A DNA stretch of 64,000 nucleotides from Agriotes lineatus. Its lineage: Eukaryota; Arthropoda; Insecta; Coleoptera; Elateridae. Within the stretch, counting starts at the first letter, position 1; the number at the start of each line of letters is the position of its first letter. Below the pieces are notes generated by a model. It ran no database searches and was not told the origin of the DNA. It saw only the letters and a program-made list of their open reading frames with translations. Made by a program: the position numbers and the translations under genes. The DNA lies in the NCBI GenBank assembly GCA_940337035.1, contig CALNHX010002707.1, positions 1-64,000 on the forward strand, given 5' to 3'. This document shows positions 47,574 to 58,300 of the stretch, one piece after another.

Positions 47574-47698
47574 TGTTATGTTTAAATACATCCAGCCATG
47601 TTTTGTAATTACTAGTTTTTGTTTCTGACAGTATTGTTATTCTGATTGTCAAATGTGAATTCTATTTTGAATAATTAATAAAAAACTACAAACCATCA

Positions 47699-47706
47699 TA
47701 TAAATA
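47699..47706 (+). promoter_or_regulatory. TATA box in 5' LTR
   Basis: TATAAATA just after the part shared with the 3' LTR, followed by AAGGAGAACG. A likely core promoter for the element's RNA. The 3' LTR lacks it. Confidence 0.45.
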
Positions 47707-47799
47707 AAGGAGAACGATCCAAACGTGTGTGTCACGACAATTGCAGACGCGATGTCCCCCATTTGTGTTTACATGCATCTCACCGTCGCCTCGATTTCG

Positions 47800-48825
47800 C
47801 GACCGGGGAGGAGCCCCGAGTGTCCCACTGGAGAGGAGCGGAGCCCCGATGGCTCCCTTGGAAAAGGGCGAAGTCCCGGGGGCCCCCTTGGAGAGGTGCC
47901 GAGCGCCAAGGGCCCCCTTGGAGAGGGGCGGAGTCCCGAGGGCCCCCTTGGAGAGGGACAAAGTCCCGAGGGCCCCCTTGGAGAGGGGCGAAGTCCCGAA
48001 GGCCCCCTTGAAGAGAAGCGGAGTCCCAAGGGCCCCTTGGAGAGGGGCGGAGCCCCGATGGCTCCCTTGGAGAAAGGCGAAGTCCCGGGGCCCCCTTGGA
48101 GAGGTGCCGAGCGCCAAGGGCCCCCTTGGAGAGGGGCGAAGCCCCGAGCGCCCCCTTCGAAAGGGGCCGAGTCCCGAATGCCCCCTTGGAGAGGGGCGGA
48201 GTCCCAAGGGCCCCCTTGGAAAGGGGCGAAGTCCCGAGGGCCCCCTTGAAGAGAAGCGGAGGCCCAAGGGCCCCTTGGAGAGGGGCGGAGCCCCGATGGC
48301 TCCCTTGGAGAAGGGCGAAGTCCCGGGGCCCCCTTGGAGAGGTGCCGAGCGCCAAGGGCCCCCTTGGAGAGGGGCGAAGCCCCGAGCGCCCCCTTGGAGA
48401 GGGGCCGAGTCCCGAGGGCCCCCTTGGAGAGGGGCGGAATTCCAAGGGCCCCCTTGGAAAGGGGCGAAGTCCCGAGGGCCCCCTTGAAGGGAAGCGGAGT
48501 CCCAAGGGCCCCTTGGAGAGGGGCGGAGCCCCGATGGCTCCCTTGGAGAAGGGCGAAGTCCCGGGGCCCCCTTGGAGAGGGGAGAAGTCCCGAGGCCCCC
48601 CTTGAAGAGAATCGGAGTCCCAAGGGCCCCTTTGGAGAGGGGCGGAGTCCTCGAAACCCCGAAGGCCCCCTTAGAGAGGGGCGAAACCCCTGGAGCCCCG
48701 AGGGTTCCTTTAGAGAAGGGCAAAACCCCTGGAGCCGCGAAGGCCCCCTTGGAGAGGGACGGACCACCTAGAGCCCCTTGGAGAGGGGCGGAACCCATTG
48801 AACCCCCTTGGAATGGCCCAACGTA
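47800..48825. repeat. GC-rich minisatellite with 238-bp higher-order unit
   Basis: The basic unit of about 30 bp is CCCCCTTGGAGAGGGGCG followed by (A/G)AGTCCCGAGGG, some 33 copies with small changes. Eight units form a higher-order repeat of 238 bp: the AAG(A/G)GAAGCGGAG(T/G)CCCAA junction recurs at 48011, 48249 and 48487. Units become irregular after about 48600. Because unit lengths stay close to multiples of three and stops are absent, several frames on both strands remain open for 145-370 codons. These encode only low-complexity G/P/R/S repeats and are not called as genes. Confidence 0.95.
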
Positions 48826-48930
48826 ATAAGCCTAAAAATGGTGGTAAATTGAATAGAATAGACCGCGCAATAGCGCGCGCAGCCCCGTTTATAAATAAAT
48901 AAAAGATTGTGAACATGTGAGATACAACAG

Positions 48931-48946
48931 TGGTGTCAGAAGTTGG
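48931..48946 (+). other. Primer-binding site of gypsy element
   Basis: TGGTGTCAGAAGTTGG starts two bases after the 5' LTR. It begins with TGG, as expected for a tRNA primer, and similar TGGTGTCAGAAG sites occur in other animal gypsy elements. Confidence 0.8.
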
Positions 48947-48956
48947 ATTAAGGAAG

Positions 48957-49853
48957 ATGTCTGTCACACCCGAGATGCTCGAGTCCTTTGCGGGCATCTT
49001 TGCAAATGCTATTCAGCAAGCTATTACAGATGCAACGCAGGCAGCAATAGTCAACGCTGCTCAACCTACCCAACAAGCTCCTGCTACAAAAACACCATCA
49101 TTTTCTATGAGTGAGTACAAAACGTCCGATTCAACTACGGTAGAGGATTATTTCAAACGCTTCGATTGGGCTCTTCAGTTAAGCAAAATTGCTGATACAG
49201 AACATCATCAATATGCTCGTGTATACATGGGACCAGAGTTGAACAATGCACTCAAGATCCTCGTTAGTCCACAAGCACCAGAGGAAAGTTCTTATGCTCA
49301 CATCAAAGCCAAACTAATAAGCCATTTCGATCAAGTTAAAAACAAATACGCCGAAAGTATTAAATTCCGTTAGATTGCCCAAGAGAAAGACGAAACTCTT
49401 GCCAATTTTGCTCTGCGTCTCAAGCAAGGTGCTGCGTACTGTGAGTATGGGGTATTTTTAGACCGAATGTTAATTGAACAAATGCTCCATGGGCTTGAAT
49501 CACGTGATACTTGCGATGAAATTATTTCAAAAAAACCAGAGACTTTCACTGCAGCGTACGAAATCGCACACTCCCTGGAGGCGACGCGTAACACGGCCGT
49601 GGCAGTAAAGACATTGGCTTCACTACTAGTTCCTGAGACTACAAATAAACTGGGCTATGCGCAACCCTATGTTAAAAGGGGATAGGTCAGCCGACGACAA
49701 CGTCAGGAGGTAAACCAGCGAGAAACATCTAATTGCAATGGCTGCGGTGGTCGTCACCTTCGAAGACAGTGCAAGTTTCTAGATGCGGAATGCCACATAT
49801 GTGGTAAAAGAGGCCACATTTCAAAGGTGTGCAGATCCAAGACTTTGCAAATC
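48957..49853 (+). pseudogene. gag: gag of gypsy element, two in-frame TAG codons
   Basis: Capsid-nucleocapsid region. The start is ATG at 48957 (MSVTPEMLESFAG), the first ATG after the primer site. A capsid-like domain follows (VEDYFKRFDWALQLSKIADT, ARVYMGP, LISHFDQVKNKYAES). TAG at 49371 lies between KFR and IAQEKDETLANFALRLKQG, and TAG at 49683 between VKRG and VSRRQRQEVN. The frame is otherwise unbroken. Two zinc knuckles close the region: CNGCGGRHLRRQC (CX2CX3HX4C) and CHICGKRGHISKVC (CX2CX4HX4C). Gag runs straight into pol in the same frame, so the original was one gag-pol polyprotein. The TAGs are most simply CAG-to-TAG decay, but readthrough is not excluded. Confidence 0.85.
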
Positions 49854-52800
49854 ATGGAAACACTCACACCTACACCACCGCCAGTGGATACTGTCGATTA
49901 CATACAATATTTACGGAAAGTAAACGAGGGAAAAGCTATGACACTTCTTGACCGAAAGATGATCTCGGTGCAGATTGATGGGCGAAACCTGGAGATGGAA
50001 TTAGACACCGGCGCTCCATGTGGTATCATCAGCGAAAAAACTTTGCGCAATATTAAGCCAAATTTTCAATTGCAGAAAACGGATAGACAATTTGCAAGTT
50101 ACACACGACACAAAATCAGTTGTATCGGGCGCATACCTGTCAACGTCACCGTCGGAAAAACTTCCCGTAAGTTGAACCTCTACGTCGTCGAAGGTGACTT
50201 TGACACTCTCTTCGGCAGAAAATGGATTAATCAGTTTACCCACGAAATTAATTTCGTCGCACTCTTCTCCTCATCAAATCAGGTCAATCTACTGACAACA
50301 GCAACTCCAAATCTGACCTTCAGGCAACAAGAACATCTTAACCAACTCCTCTTGCGGTACGAAGACGTGTTTGGCGAGATTGCAGGTAAACTCACCGGCC
50401 CACCTGCTACATTGCATCTAAATCCAGGCGCAGCACCCGTCTTTGCAAAGGCCAGGGAAATTCCTCTGGCCCTGCGGGACGTTTACGCTAAAGAAATTGA
50501 TGCTAAAATCGCGTCGGGTTTTTATAAACTGGTAGATTACTCTGAATGGGCATCAACCACCCATGTCGTGGCAAAGAAAAATGGGAAAATTCGAATAACC
50601 GGAAACTACAAGCCAACACTTAACCCAAGAATAATCATCGATGAACACCCTATTCCGAGAGCTGAGCACCTATTCAACCAAATGAAGGGTGCCACAATTT
50701 TTTGTCATCTCGACATTAGGGACGCTTACACACACTTGACGGTCGATGATGAATTCAGCGAAGCCTTAACATTAAATACGCCGACACACGGCCTCATCAG
50801 ACCAACCAGAGCGGTATACGGCGCAGCAAATATTCCTGCTATCTGGCAACGCCGCATGGAAACCGTCTTGCAAGATATTCCAAATGTGCTAAATTTCTTC
50901 GATGACATCCTGATACATGCGGACAACTTTGACAACCTATTGACGACTCTCAAAACAACCTTGGAAAAGTTGCGATCACATGGCCTTCGCTTAAATCGCT
51001 CCAAGTGTGTCTTTGCTTCTCCTGCCGTCGAATTTTTGGGCCACAAAATAGACGCACATGGAGTGCATAAGTCTGATAAACACATCAAAGCAGTAAGAGA
51101 TGCTCCAAAGCCCACAACACCAGAAGAACTGCAACTTTTCTTAGGTAAAGCAACGTATTACAGTGCTTTTATTCCTGATCTATCCACCAAAGACAGGCCT
51201 CTGCGAGACATGCTGTTGACGGAGTCTTTCACCTGGACGGCTGATGCCGAGAAAGCGTATGAAGATATTAAAAGCACACTGACCTCACCTCAGGTCTTAA
51301 TGTCATACGACCCATCGCTACCACTTCTGTTGGCTACTGACGCTAGCAAAACGGGACTGGGCGCAGTTCTTTCGCATCGCTTGAATAACGGCAACGAGCG
51401 TCCAATTGCCTACGCAAGTCGAACGATGAGTGCAACGGAACAACGCTACCCACAGATCGACAAAGAAGCCTTAGCCATCATCTGGGCCGTTCAAAAGTTC
51501 TTTTTGTACCTATACGCCCGTCACTGGACGCTAATAACGGACCACAAGCCACTGTCACAAATCCTGCACCCTGAGAAGTCATTACCAGTGCTGTGCATCA
51601 GCCGTATGGCAAATTATGCAGATTTTTTGGGAAATTTCGACTACAACGTTATTTTTAAAACAACAGAGGCGAACGCGAATGCCGACTACTGCTCTCGTGC
51701 TTCACTACCTGCCAATGTTCACCAAAATTATCGTCATCAAGAGAAGGAAGAAGAATACGACGCATTCGATCAATTCATTGTCGGACACATCAAGCAACTT
51801 CCAGTTAACAACCAATACATCGCTCAAGAAACGCGGAAAGATCCGCATCTTGGAAAAATTATGAGACTACTCGAATCGGGCCAGTGCCTCGCACGTGCGG
51901 GGTATAAAGCACCGGAAGTAAATTATAGGATAGCTGCTAATTGTCTCGTTTTTGAACATAGAGTTGTGATTCCGACAACGCTACGCAACGCAGTACTAAC
52001 CGACCTTCACACAGCACATCTAGGAATGGTAAAAATGAAAGGACTGGCACGATCGTTTGTCTTCTGGCCAGGTATCGATGCAGATATCGAGCGTACAGCA
52101 AGATCATGCAGCGACTGCGCCAAACACACACATGCTCCACCAAAATTTCGAGAACACCATTGGGAATACCCCAAGGGACCATGGGAACGTATTCATATAG
52201 ACTATGCCGGACCATTTGCAGGCACTATGCTACTCATCATTTCGGATGCTTACAGCAAGTGGCTTGAGGTGAAAGTTACCAACACAATGACGGCTAGTGC
52301 CACCATCTCTATTTTAGACGAACTGTTTGCTGCTTATGGGGTTCCCGTAACAGTGGTCTCGGATAACGGCACCAATTTCACCTCCGTCGAATTCAAGGCC
52401 TTCCTACAGGCAGTGGGGGTCAAATTCCATAAGCTAATAGCCCCGTACCATCCATCAACAAATGGTCAAGCCGAACGCAGCGTTCAAACTGTGAAGGATG
52501 CCATGAAAGCCATGGGAACAACAAGAAGTTCTCTACAACAGAATCTGAATGAATTTCTTCGGCAGTACAGAAAAGCACCGCATGCGACCACGAATCAGTC
52601 ACCGTCTCAACTTTTCCTGGGACGCTCACTCCGTACACGATTGGACCTCGTCAGACCAGATGATTTATATACCAGGATGACTGAAAAACAATATGTTACA
52701 TTCCAGCCAACGTTTCGCACGTTCCAATCAGATCAATCAGTGTTATTTATGTCAGGTAATCCTCGCATGGACAAATGGGTTCCCGGAACCATCCTTGCTC

Positions 52801-53216
52801 GCATAGGGGATCTCCACTACGAAATTGAGTACCTGGGAAAACGATATAAGCGACACATTGATCAAATACGAAGAAGCGGAAACGAACAGCCGCTGAGGAA
52901 GCAAGAATCAGAAGAAGAAGACCATCCTCAGAGTGCTTATACCCAACCTCTATCTTCTACGGCAGCAACATCTGTTACCCCTACGGCGGCAACATCTCTC
53001 ACCCCTACTGCAGCAACACTACCGATAGTTCAGAACTCAACATCGCCGGTGGAACATCCAAATGTAGACCGCCCTACAGCAGTAACTCCATCAACATCGC
53101 CAGTGGAACAATCACAGGATACCAACAGATACAGTATTCCCATTCGTACATCACCAGCGACGCCACGCAGATCGCTCAGGCAGAAGAAACCAAGGGCCAT
53201 CTTCTCACCCTCGTAA
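49827..53216 (+). CDS. pol: pol polyprotein (PR-RT-RNase H-IN) of gypsy element
   Basis: An open frame without breaks; counting from 49827, about 1129 residues. The upstream edge is formal, because the frame is open from 49686 and joined to gag. Aspartic protease with LDTGAPCG at residues 59-66. Reverse transcriptase about 180-400, with FCHLDIRDAYTHL and the catalytic box NFFDDIL (Phe instead of the usual Tyr before the Asp pair). RNase H about 490-620 (LLATDASKTGLGAVLSH). Integrase with an HHCC zinc finger near 726-770 (HTAHLG...CSDCAK), then Asp in HIDYAGPF (about 790), Asp in VVSDNGTNF (about 845) and Glu in NGQAERSV (about 880), and a GPY/F-type tail (WVPGTILARIGDLHYEIEYL). The C-terminus is S/T/P-rich with a short direct repeat. 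TAA at 53214 overlaps the polypurine tract. All catalytic residues are present. Confidence 0.95.
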   Translation: MCRSKTLQIMETLTPTPPPVDTVDYIQYLRKVNEGKAMTLLDRKMISVQIDGRNLEMELDTGAPCGIISEKTLRNIKPNFQLQKTDRQFASYTRHKISCIGRIPVNVTVGKTSRKLNLYVVEGDFDTLFGRKWINQFTHEINFVALFSSSNQVNLLTTATPNLTFRQQEHLNQLLLRYEDVFGEIAGKLTGPPATLHLNPGAAPVFAKAREIPLALRDVYAKEIDAKIASGFYKLVDYSEWASTTHVVAKKNGKIRITGNYKPTLNPRIIIDEHPIPRAEHLFNQMKGATIFCHLDIRDAYTHLTVDDEFSEALTLNTPTHGLIRPTRAVYGAANIPAIWQRRMETVLQDIPNVLNFFDDILIHADNFDNLLTTLKTTLEKLRSHGLRLNRSKCVFASPAVEFLGHKIDAHGVHKSDKHIKAVRDAPKPTTPEELQLFLGKATYYSAFIPDLSTKDRPLRDMLLTESFTWTADAEKAYEDIKSTLTSPQVLMSYDPSLPLLLATDASKTGLGAVLSHRLNNGNERPIAYASRTMSATEQRYPQIDKEALAIIWAVQKFFLYLYARHWTLITDHKPLSQILHPEKSLPVLCISRMANYADFLGNFDYNVIFKTTEANANADYCSRASLPANVHQNYRHQEKEEEYDAFDQFIVGHIKQLPVNNQYIAQETRKDPHLGKIMRLLESGQCLARAGYKAPEVNYRIAANCLVFEHRVVIPTTLRNAVLTDLHTAHLGMVKMKGLARSFVFWPGIDADIERTARSCSDCAKHTHAPPKFREHHWEYPKGPWERIHIDYAGPFAGTMLLIISDAYSKWLEVKVTNTMTASATISILDELFAAYGVPVTVVSDNGTNFTSVEFKAFLQAVGVKFHKLIAPYHPSTNGQAERSVQTVKDAMKAMGTTRSSLQQNLNEFLRQYRKAPHATTNQSPSQLFLGRSLRTRLDLVRPDDLYTRMTEKQYVTFQPTFRTFQSDQSVLFMSGNPRMDKWVPGTILARIGDLHYEIEYLGKRYKRHIDQIRRSGNEQPLRKQESEEEDHPQSAYTQPLSSTAATSVTPTAATSLTPTAATLPIVQNSTSPVEHPNVDRPTAVTPSTSPVEQSQDTNRYSIPIRTSPATPRRSLRQKKPRAIFSPS

Positions 53217-53225
53217 GGGAAGAAA
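53215..53225 (+). other. Polypurine tract of gypsy element
   Basis: AAGGGAAGAAA directly before the 3' LTR. It overlaps the last two bases of the pol stop codon. Confidence 0.75.
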
Positions 53226-53386
53226 TGTTATGTTTAAATACATCCAGCCATGTTTTTTAATTACTAGTTTTTGTTTCTGACATTATTTTTATTCTGATTG
53301 TCAAATGTGTATTCTATTTTGAATAATTAATAAAAAACTACAAACCATAACTAATTAGAAAGATTGTGAACATGTGAGATACAACA
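53226..53386 (+). repeat. 3' LTR of gypsy element, short form
   Basis: 161 bp with the same TGTTATG start and TACAACA end as the 5' LTR, but without its 1205-bp central part. It lacks the TATA box. Substitutions against the 5' copy are mostly G to T. Confidence 0.88.
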
Positions 53387-55093
53387 CAGATAAAGGACAT
53401 TAAAGTCATCTTTATTGGTAGCAACATTTTCACAAGACTTGCATATTTATACTACCAAGATATACCTTCTCCCAGCTACTTTATTCGCTCTTCCTTTACA
53501 TTACCGCTACTAGGGTTACAACTCGATTAAATGTAGGTAAACTTTCTAAAAGATCTATTCATTGGCCGCCCTTTCAACTGACATTAGCCTAATACACCTT
53601 TTGTAAAGAAACTTCAGTCAGGCTTTCCCCATTTCCTTCAAGCGACTAATGACATTATCACGGGCCAAAAGCAATCGTTAACCAGGAACTAGCATTATGC
53701 TAAAAGCGAGGCAGTTTCGAGATTTAAATAATTTTTATACAACTGTCGCACACGTTTCGGGATCCGAGCCTACATTTACAAAGCGATAATCAGTTCCTTG
53801 TAGCGTCTCACAAGACGACAATGACGAAATTAACTTGCAGAAAAGACACTGCGTCTCACGAAGTATCAACGAAGAGTGAGGGGTGAGAGGCGCATATTTT
53901 CCCTTCCACCACTTTTCGCGTTTAGCATCATTACCTACCGACAATTTCTGTAACAAATTGTAAGGTGTTGTAAGATGAATGTAAGTGATAACTCAATACA
54001 GTAGTCGACCTGCAAAGCAGTTGAAAGGGGAAGAACAAATAGATGTGCGTAGGCGATCAAAACATGCAGAATTTACTACCGTTGATGGAACAATTGCAAC
54101 TTATTAGGGCCATGGCAGTAAACAAATACATTGTTTAAGTGCAACTTGGCATGCATTTAAAAATAGCCCGACTAGAAACAACGCTGTTAGAATTGAACTA
54201 AAAGTGCCATCCACTTTTGCAGTTAGAAGTCTGGGATTCTTACAAATGTTCGTCTTTCTCGTCTTGCTCGTTTTATTCAGCACCAATTGTGTTTGCCTAC
54301 ACAAATTGTAGGTCATAAACAGGTTTCATAACGTTATAATAACATCTTCGGGCTACACATATAAAATGCGAATAATAAGCAAAATGTTTACCCTCGACGG
54401 ATATTTATATCAGATATGACAGTACCTCTTACATATACTCCACCCTCAGCACTAATAAGGGTGGGCGGAACAACGCCCCAAGAATATTTCAAGTTCTACA
54501 ATACACCATTTAGCAAAAAAAAAACCACAACAGCCTCCACATACAGACCTTAGTATTTTTGTTATTTGTCTTGACATATAACCGATAATAGTTATTTATG
54601 TATCTAGGCTTAAAAGTTGGCTTGTTATGGACGATGCCTGCAATTGCTGGCCGAGGCGATAGCCGAGTAAAGCAATCAGGCAAGGCCATAGAAAGCACTT
54701 TTCGTCCGAGATGCATATTATTTTTTTTCGTAGACTATTCTCATAAAGACAGTAACATTGCGATCTATAGAAGTGGTATTCTCCAACCAATAGCATACAT
54801 AATAACTAAAATACAGAACTTCAAGGTAAATAACATGTATACGTACTTATTTATGCGAAATTATGTGTTTCTACAAACCCAAAAGTTATAACTTCTGTCA
54901 GGTTTGAACCTGAAGTTTTCGGATTAATAAGTACAAAAATGTTTATACTCACCGACATCAATAAATGGCGATAACAAAACTACAGTAAATGAATTATACG
55001 TCAATTAGATATCTCCCCTTACATACGTCGGCTATTTACGGGTCTCTGGCATCCCTTACCTGACTTGTTTATTTTAATATTTAGGTACATATA
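53387..55093. other. Intergenic block, nothing recognised
   Basis: No supported gene. Frames of 66-97 codons near 53735-53956 and 54104-54891 have no motif. Confidence 0.4.
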
Positions 55094-55350
55094 CTGATGG
55101 GGCCAAAATTATATATAACAGCAGTAAGATAACATTAACAAGAAAATAACACGTACTGCTTGAGTAAGAAAGAGATAAACATAGTAGTAAATACTTGAGT
55201 AGGCCTGACGCTCATTTAATTATGACAGATGTGAACCAAACATGCCTACTAAAATAATGTTTTCGTGTGGTCATATCTTTCTTACTCAAGCATTCTATTT
55301 TGTTATTCATGTTATCTCATTGCTGTTATATATAATTATGGCCCCATCCG
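55094..55350. mobile_element. Foldback MITE, 257 bp, TA-flanked
   Basis: CTGATGGGGCCAAAATTATA at the left pairs with TATAATTATGGCCCCATCCG at the right. The arms run about 85 bp each, including AACAGCAGTAAGATAAC/GTTATCTCATTGCTGTT and CTTGAGTAAGAAAGA/TCTTTCTTACTCAAG, around a loop of about 85 bp. TA on both sides fits a Tc1/mariner-type target. It has no coding capacity and no matching autonomous element in the window. Confidence 0.85.
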
Positions 55351-58300
55351 TATAGCCAATTTGTGTTTGTATGACCAATTTGTGTTTGCATTATTTTCAT
55401 TTTTAATTATATTTAACTATTGTAATTTAGTGTAGCTAAAAGTACGCATATATTTTAGTGCTTAAATCGCTCAATTGTGTGTGGTCAGCGTCGATATAGA
55501 TCCTTCAAGCAACACGGAGAACTTAAAGCAGTCGCCTGCGGGCAGAGCCCGAGGTCGCACGTTCGTACACGACTCAGTGTAAAATCGCCTGCAGCGAGCT
55601 AAGTGATTGTATATAGCAAACCGTGTTTGCACTTCAAGCAAACACCATTTTAATGGTGTACTAATGACGTCATCCGTCAGAGAAGCGACAGTCAGAACAC
55701 AGGTGAGTCTCCGCAGTGGTGAGTCATTCAAGCGATGACATGATCCAGTCCTAAGGATGCGTTGCAGTTCCTGGGCTGCTGGTATAAGGTAACCAGATAC
55801 AGAGCATATTTGCAGTTTGAGCGATAAGCGCTCGCTTTAGTAAAATAATGCGACTAATAGACAAATAAATATGGATTCGCGAAGCCGGGTTTCGATGCAT
55901 CACACATGCACGTAACCACGAACTATTGCGCGCTATTAATCCATTCTTAAGTAACTATTGGGTTTAGGAACGGCCATTTATTGTTGGGTTTATGCAAATA
56001 TTGTTGCTTATTTGTTTAAACAAATTGGCTTTTCTGTGGGTATTGTTTTCAGTTATTTTCAGCCCCGACAATACCACAAGTACAGCTCAGCTTCCTGTTT
56101 TGACAGACATCGACACTCCTATCCACGAATTGAGGTAAAGAAAGTGTTTCATGTATACTGAACAAAATAATTTCTAAAAATACTAAGGCATACGATACGT
56201 CTCATTTTAATGTAACCTCCCAACGGAGGTGCAACCAAACGACCCATTTCAACCAATTGCCAACTGATGTGGAACAATCAACTAGATATTGTTTTCCCAT
56301 TTGTAGCTGCTAGTTGTGTCACCAATTCAATGATTTTAGATATATATATCCATAAGCATGAGTCAGCTAATATTTTCAGATTCTAACTTTTCAGTTGAAA
56401 GTAAGTACATCGAAGAACTTTATCCCTCCATAGCTAGTCGATTTCAATATTTGGCGAATACTCAACACATAGCAGTTTGCTGCTCTAGACGATAAGCTGC
56501 TTCTACAAATTAAATAGTTATGTATCTCCATCTGATCTGAAGTTGGTTCTTGCCTGATTAAAATCGATAAATATCGACAGTCAATGTGCAGTGAAAATAA
56601 CAAACTGATTAAAGGTCGATACTCAGATGCATCTGCCTGGTAAGTGCACCAATTTATAGTTGTTGTTCTCAAACTAAATTTCAAATAGAAAAACGGAAAA
56701 TGAAACGAGCGCGTCTTATCGTCAGCATAAAAGGCTCCACATGCAAGATTACTCCGAGAACTCTTCCAAATTGGTTTAGTTAAAAAGGAGGTCAAACAGC
56801 GACCTGAAAAGGCCCCTTTGGAAAAAGCCACGCCAGTGCATGTCGCCAAAACGCAAAAACCATGATGGATGCGATTGTGCGACCGAGAAACGTACCCCAA
56901 ATTCGAGATCCCTCGCGAAATTAATGGGACAGAGTTACAGCCAGCTTTCGATGCTCCGGGATAGAGATTTTCTGGGGCCGAAGGAAAGCTGCGAAACGAC
57001 AATTGGGCTAATAATAATGGTCGATCTTAAAAGCGTAGAACATCCGAATTACAGAAGAGCAGCTAATTAACTAAACGAGTCATTACGTCAATTCTAGTTC
57101 AGTTTGGAAGGCTGTGCATCCAAACTAACGCTTATTCTGTTAGCAAGTTTTGCAGTGGAAGAAGGTGATTTTTTGTTGCCGTGTCATATTTTATGCATGC
57201 CGCACTTCTGTGAGATTCCTTGAGATGCGTTGGGGGTCTCTTGACGCGGGTAAAATGCGAAGCTTTTTGGGCTGCTTTGTTCTGCTTCTGTTTAGCGAAT
57301 GATTAATGCGCACGTTCTCAGCTTGGGAGACTCGCAATGGGCTATTAAATTCCCATCGCTCTTCCTTTGTATAGCATTTTTGCTGATATTACGACCAATG
57401 GCATACAATTGAGATTAATTATCTGAAGAAGGCTTAGTTAGATTTGTTTGCGAGACTTCACTTCGTTTAAGTTTTAAAATTGTGAGAAAATACGAACACT
57501 TATAAAATGAAGGAAAACCATAGGAAAATGTATAAATACTTATATAACTATGTAACATCTATTTATAATTTTGTTCTATTTTTCTTGTATCACACATCTC
57601 AACTAGTGACTCAGTCAGGAAAACACAAATTTAGATTTGGTGCCACAAATACAAAAACTGTTCTCTTGTTTATACCATAAATTCTTTCAAAATAAATAAG
57701 TTCGACATTAGCTGCGGAGGAAACTGAACAGGATCATGACAAGGCGAAGAAGACGAAGATGCCAATGATGATGACGGGTAATGAATAGGAGAATGAAGTA
57801 CAAGAAGAGGAAGATGGTGGCGATTGAAATTTGACTTCCTTTTTATAAGTTAAACCAAACTAAACGATAATTTAGATTGGCCTGCAACTATACGTTCAGT
57901 TAGCTTCTTTGGAAATGTACAGTCAAGTTTCGTTCATTGCAGAAACAGATTAATTTTACTTTTGTGGCGGCCACAGCAACGGAATTTTCCTTTCGTAGAA
58001 TTTGCACCCTGGACAAAGGGTTGCGGCCAGTGGCAAAATTCCTAATGGTAATTCGTAACTGTACCTGAGCCCTAACAGTATTTCACGGTTCGAACGCCCT
58101 GCCGTAACGAGACTGCAATTCTGGATTCATTCGCCCCTTTGGCTATAACTAACAGTGCTGTCAATAAGCTCAATCAGTTAGAGCCCAATCTTCGGTGAGT
58201 AGGATAAGCACTAGGCATCTCCCATTACAATAAACTATCCTACAGTGTTTTCATTCCGCGCTCGCACACACCGATACTTATATATCTACAAAACACTGGT

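Larger units (their letters stand above)
47574..48929 (+). repeat. 5' LTR, expanded by minisatellite
   Basis: The first 123 bp match the 3' LTR with about four substitutions, and the last 28 bp match it exactly. The 1205 bp between (47697-48901) are absent from the 3' LTR, which has 10 unrelated bases there. The extra segment carries a TATA box, the GC-rich minisatellite and an AATAAA sequence near 48895. It either belongs to the full LTR and was lost from the 3' copy, or was gained by the 5' copy. Confidence 0.88.
47574..53386 (+). mobile_element. Ty3/gypsy retrotransposon with unequal LTRs
   Basis: The 5' LTR (47574-48929) and 3' LTR (53226-53386) share TGTTATGTTT at the start and GAGATACAACA at the end, but are 1356 and 161 bp long. 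A primer-binding site follows the 5' LTR and a polypurine tract precedes the 3' LTR. Between them is one plus-strand gag-pol frame, with two internal TAG codons in gag. Domain order protease, RT, RNase H, integrase is that of Ty3/gypsy. There is no envelope-like third gene. The bases outside the two LTRs (AGGT before, CAGA after) do not match, so no target duplication is seen. Confidence 0.93.

Noticed and set aside
47800..48825. CRISPR-like regular spacing
   Set aside because: Units are contiguous and degenerate, with no unique spacers. The surroundings are a eukaryotic retrotransposon. It is a minisatellite.
47686..48826. Long overlapping open frames (370, 332, 252, 241 codons) on both strands
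   Set aside because: All lie in the GC-rich minisatellite and encode only low-complexity repeats. They are open because the repeat has no stops, and overlap in many frames at once.
55540..55600. Possible tRNA or SINE B box (GGTCGCACGTTCGTAC)
   Set aside because: No A box at the right distance on either strand, and no cloverleaf can be drawn.
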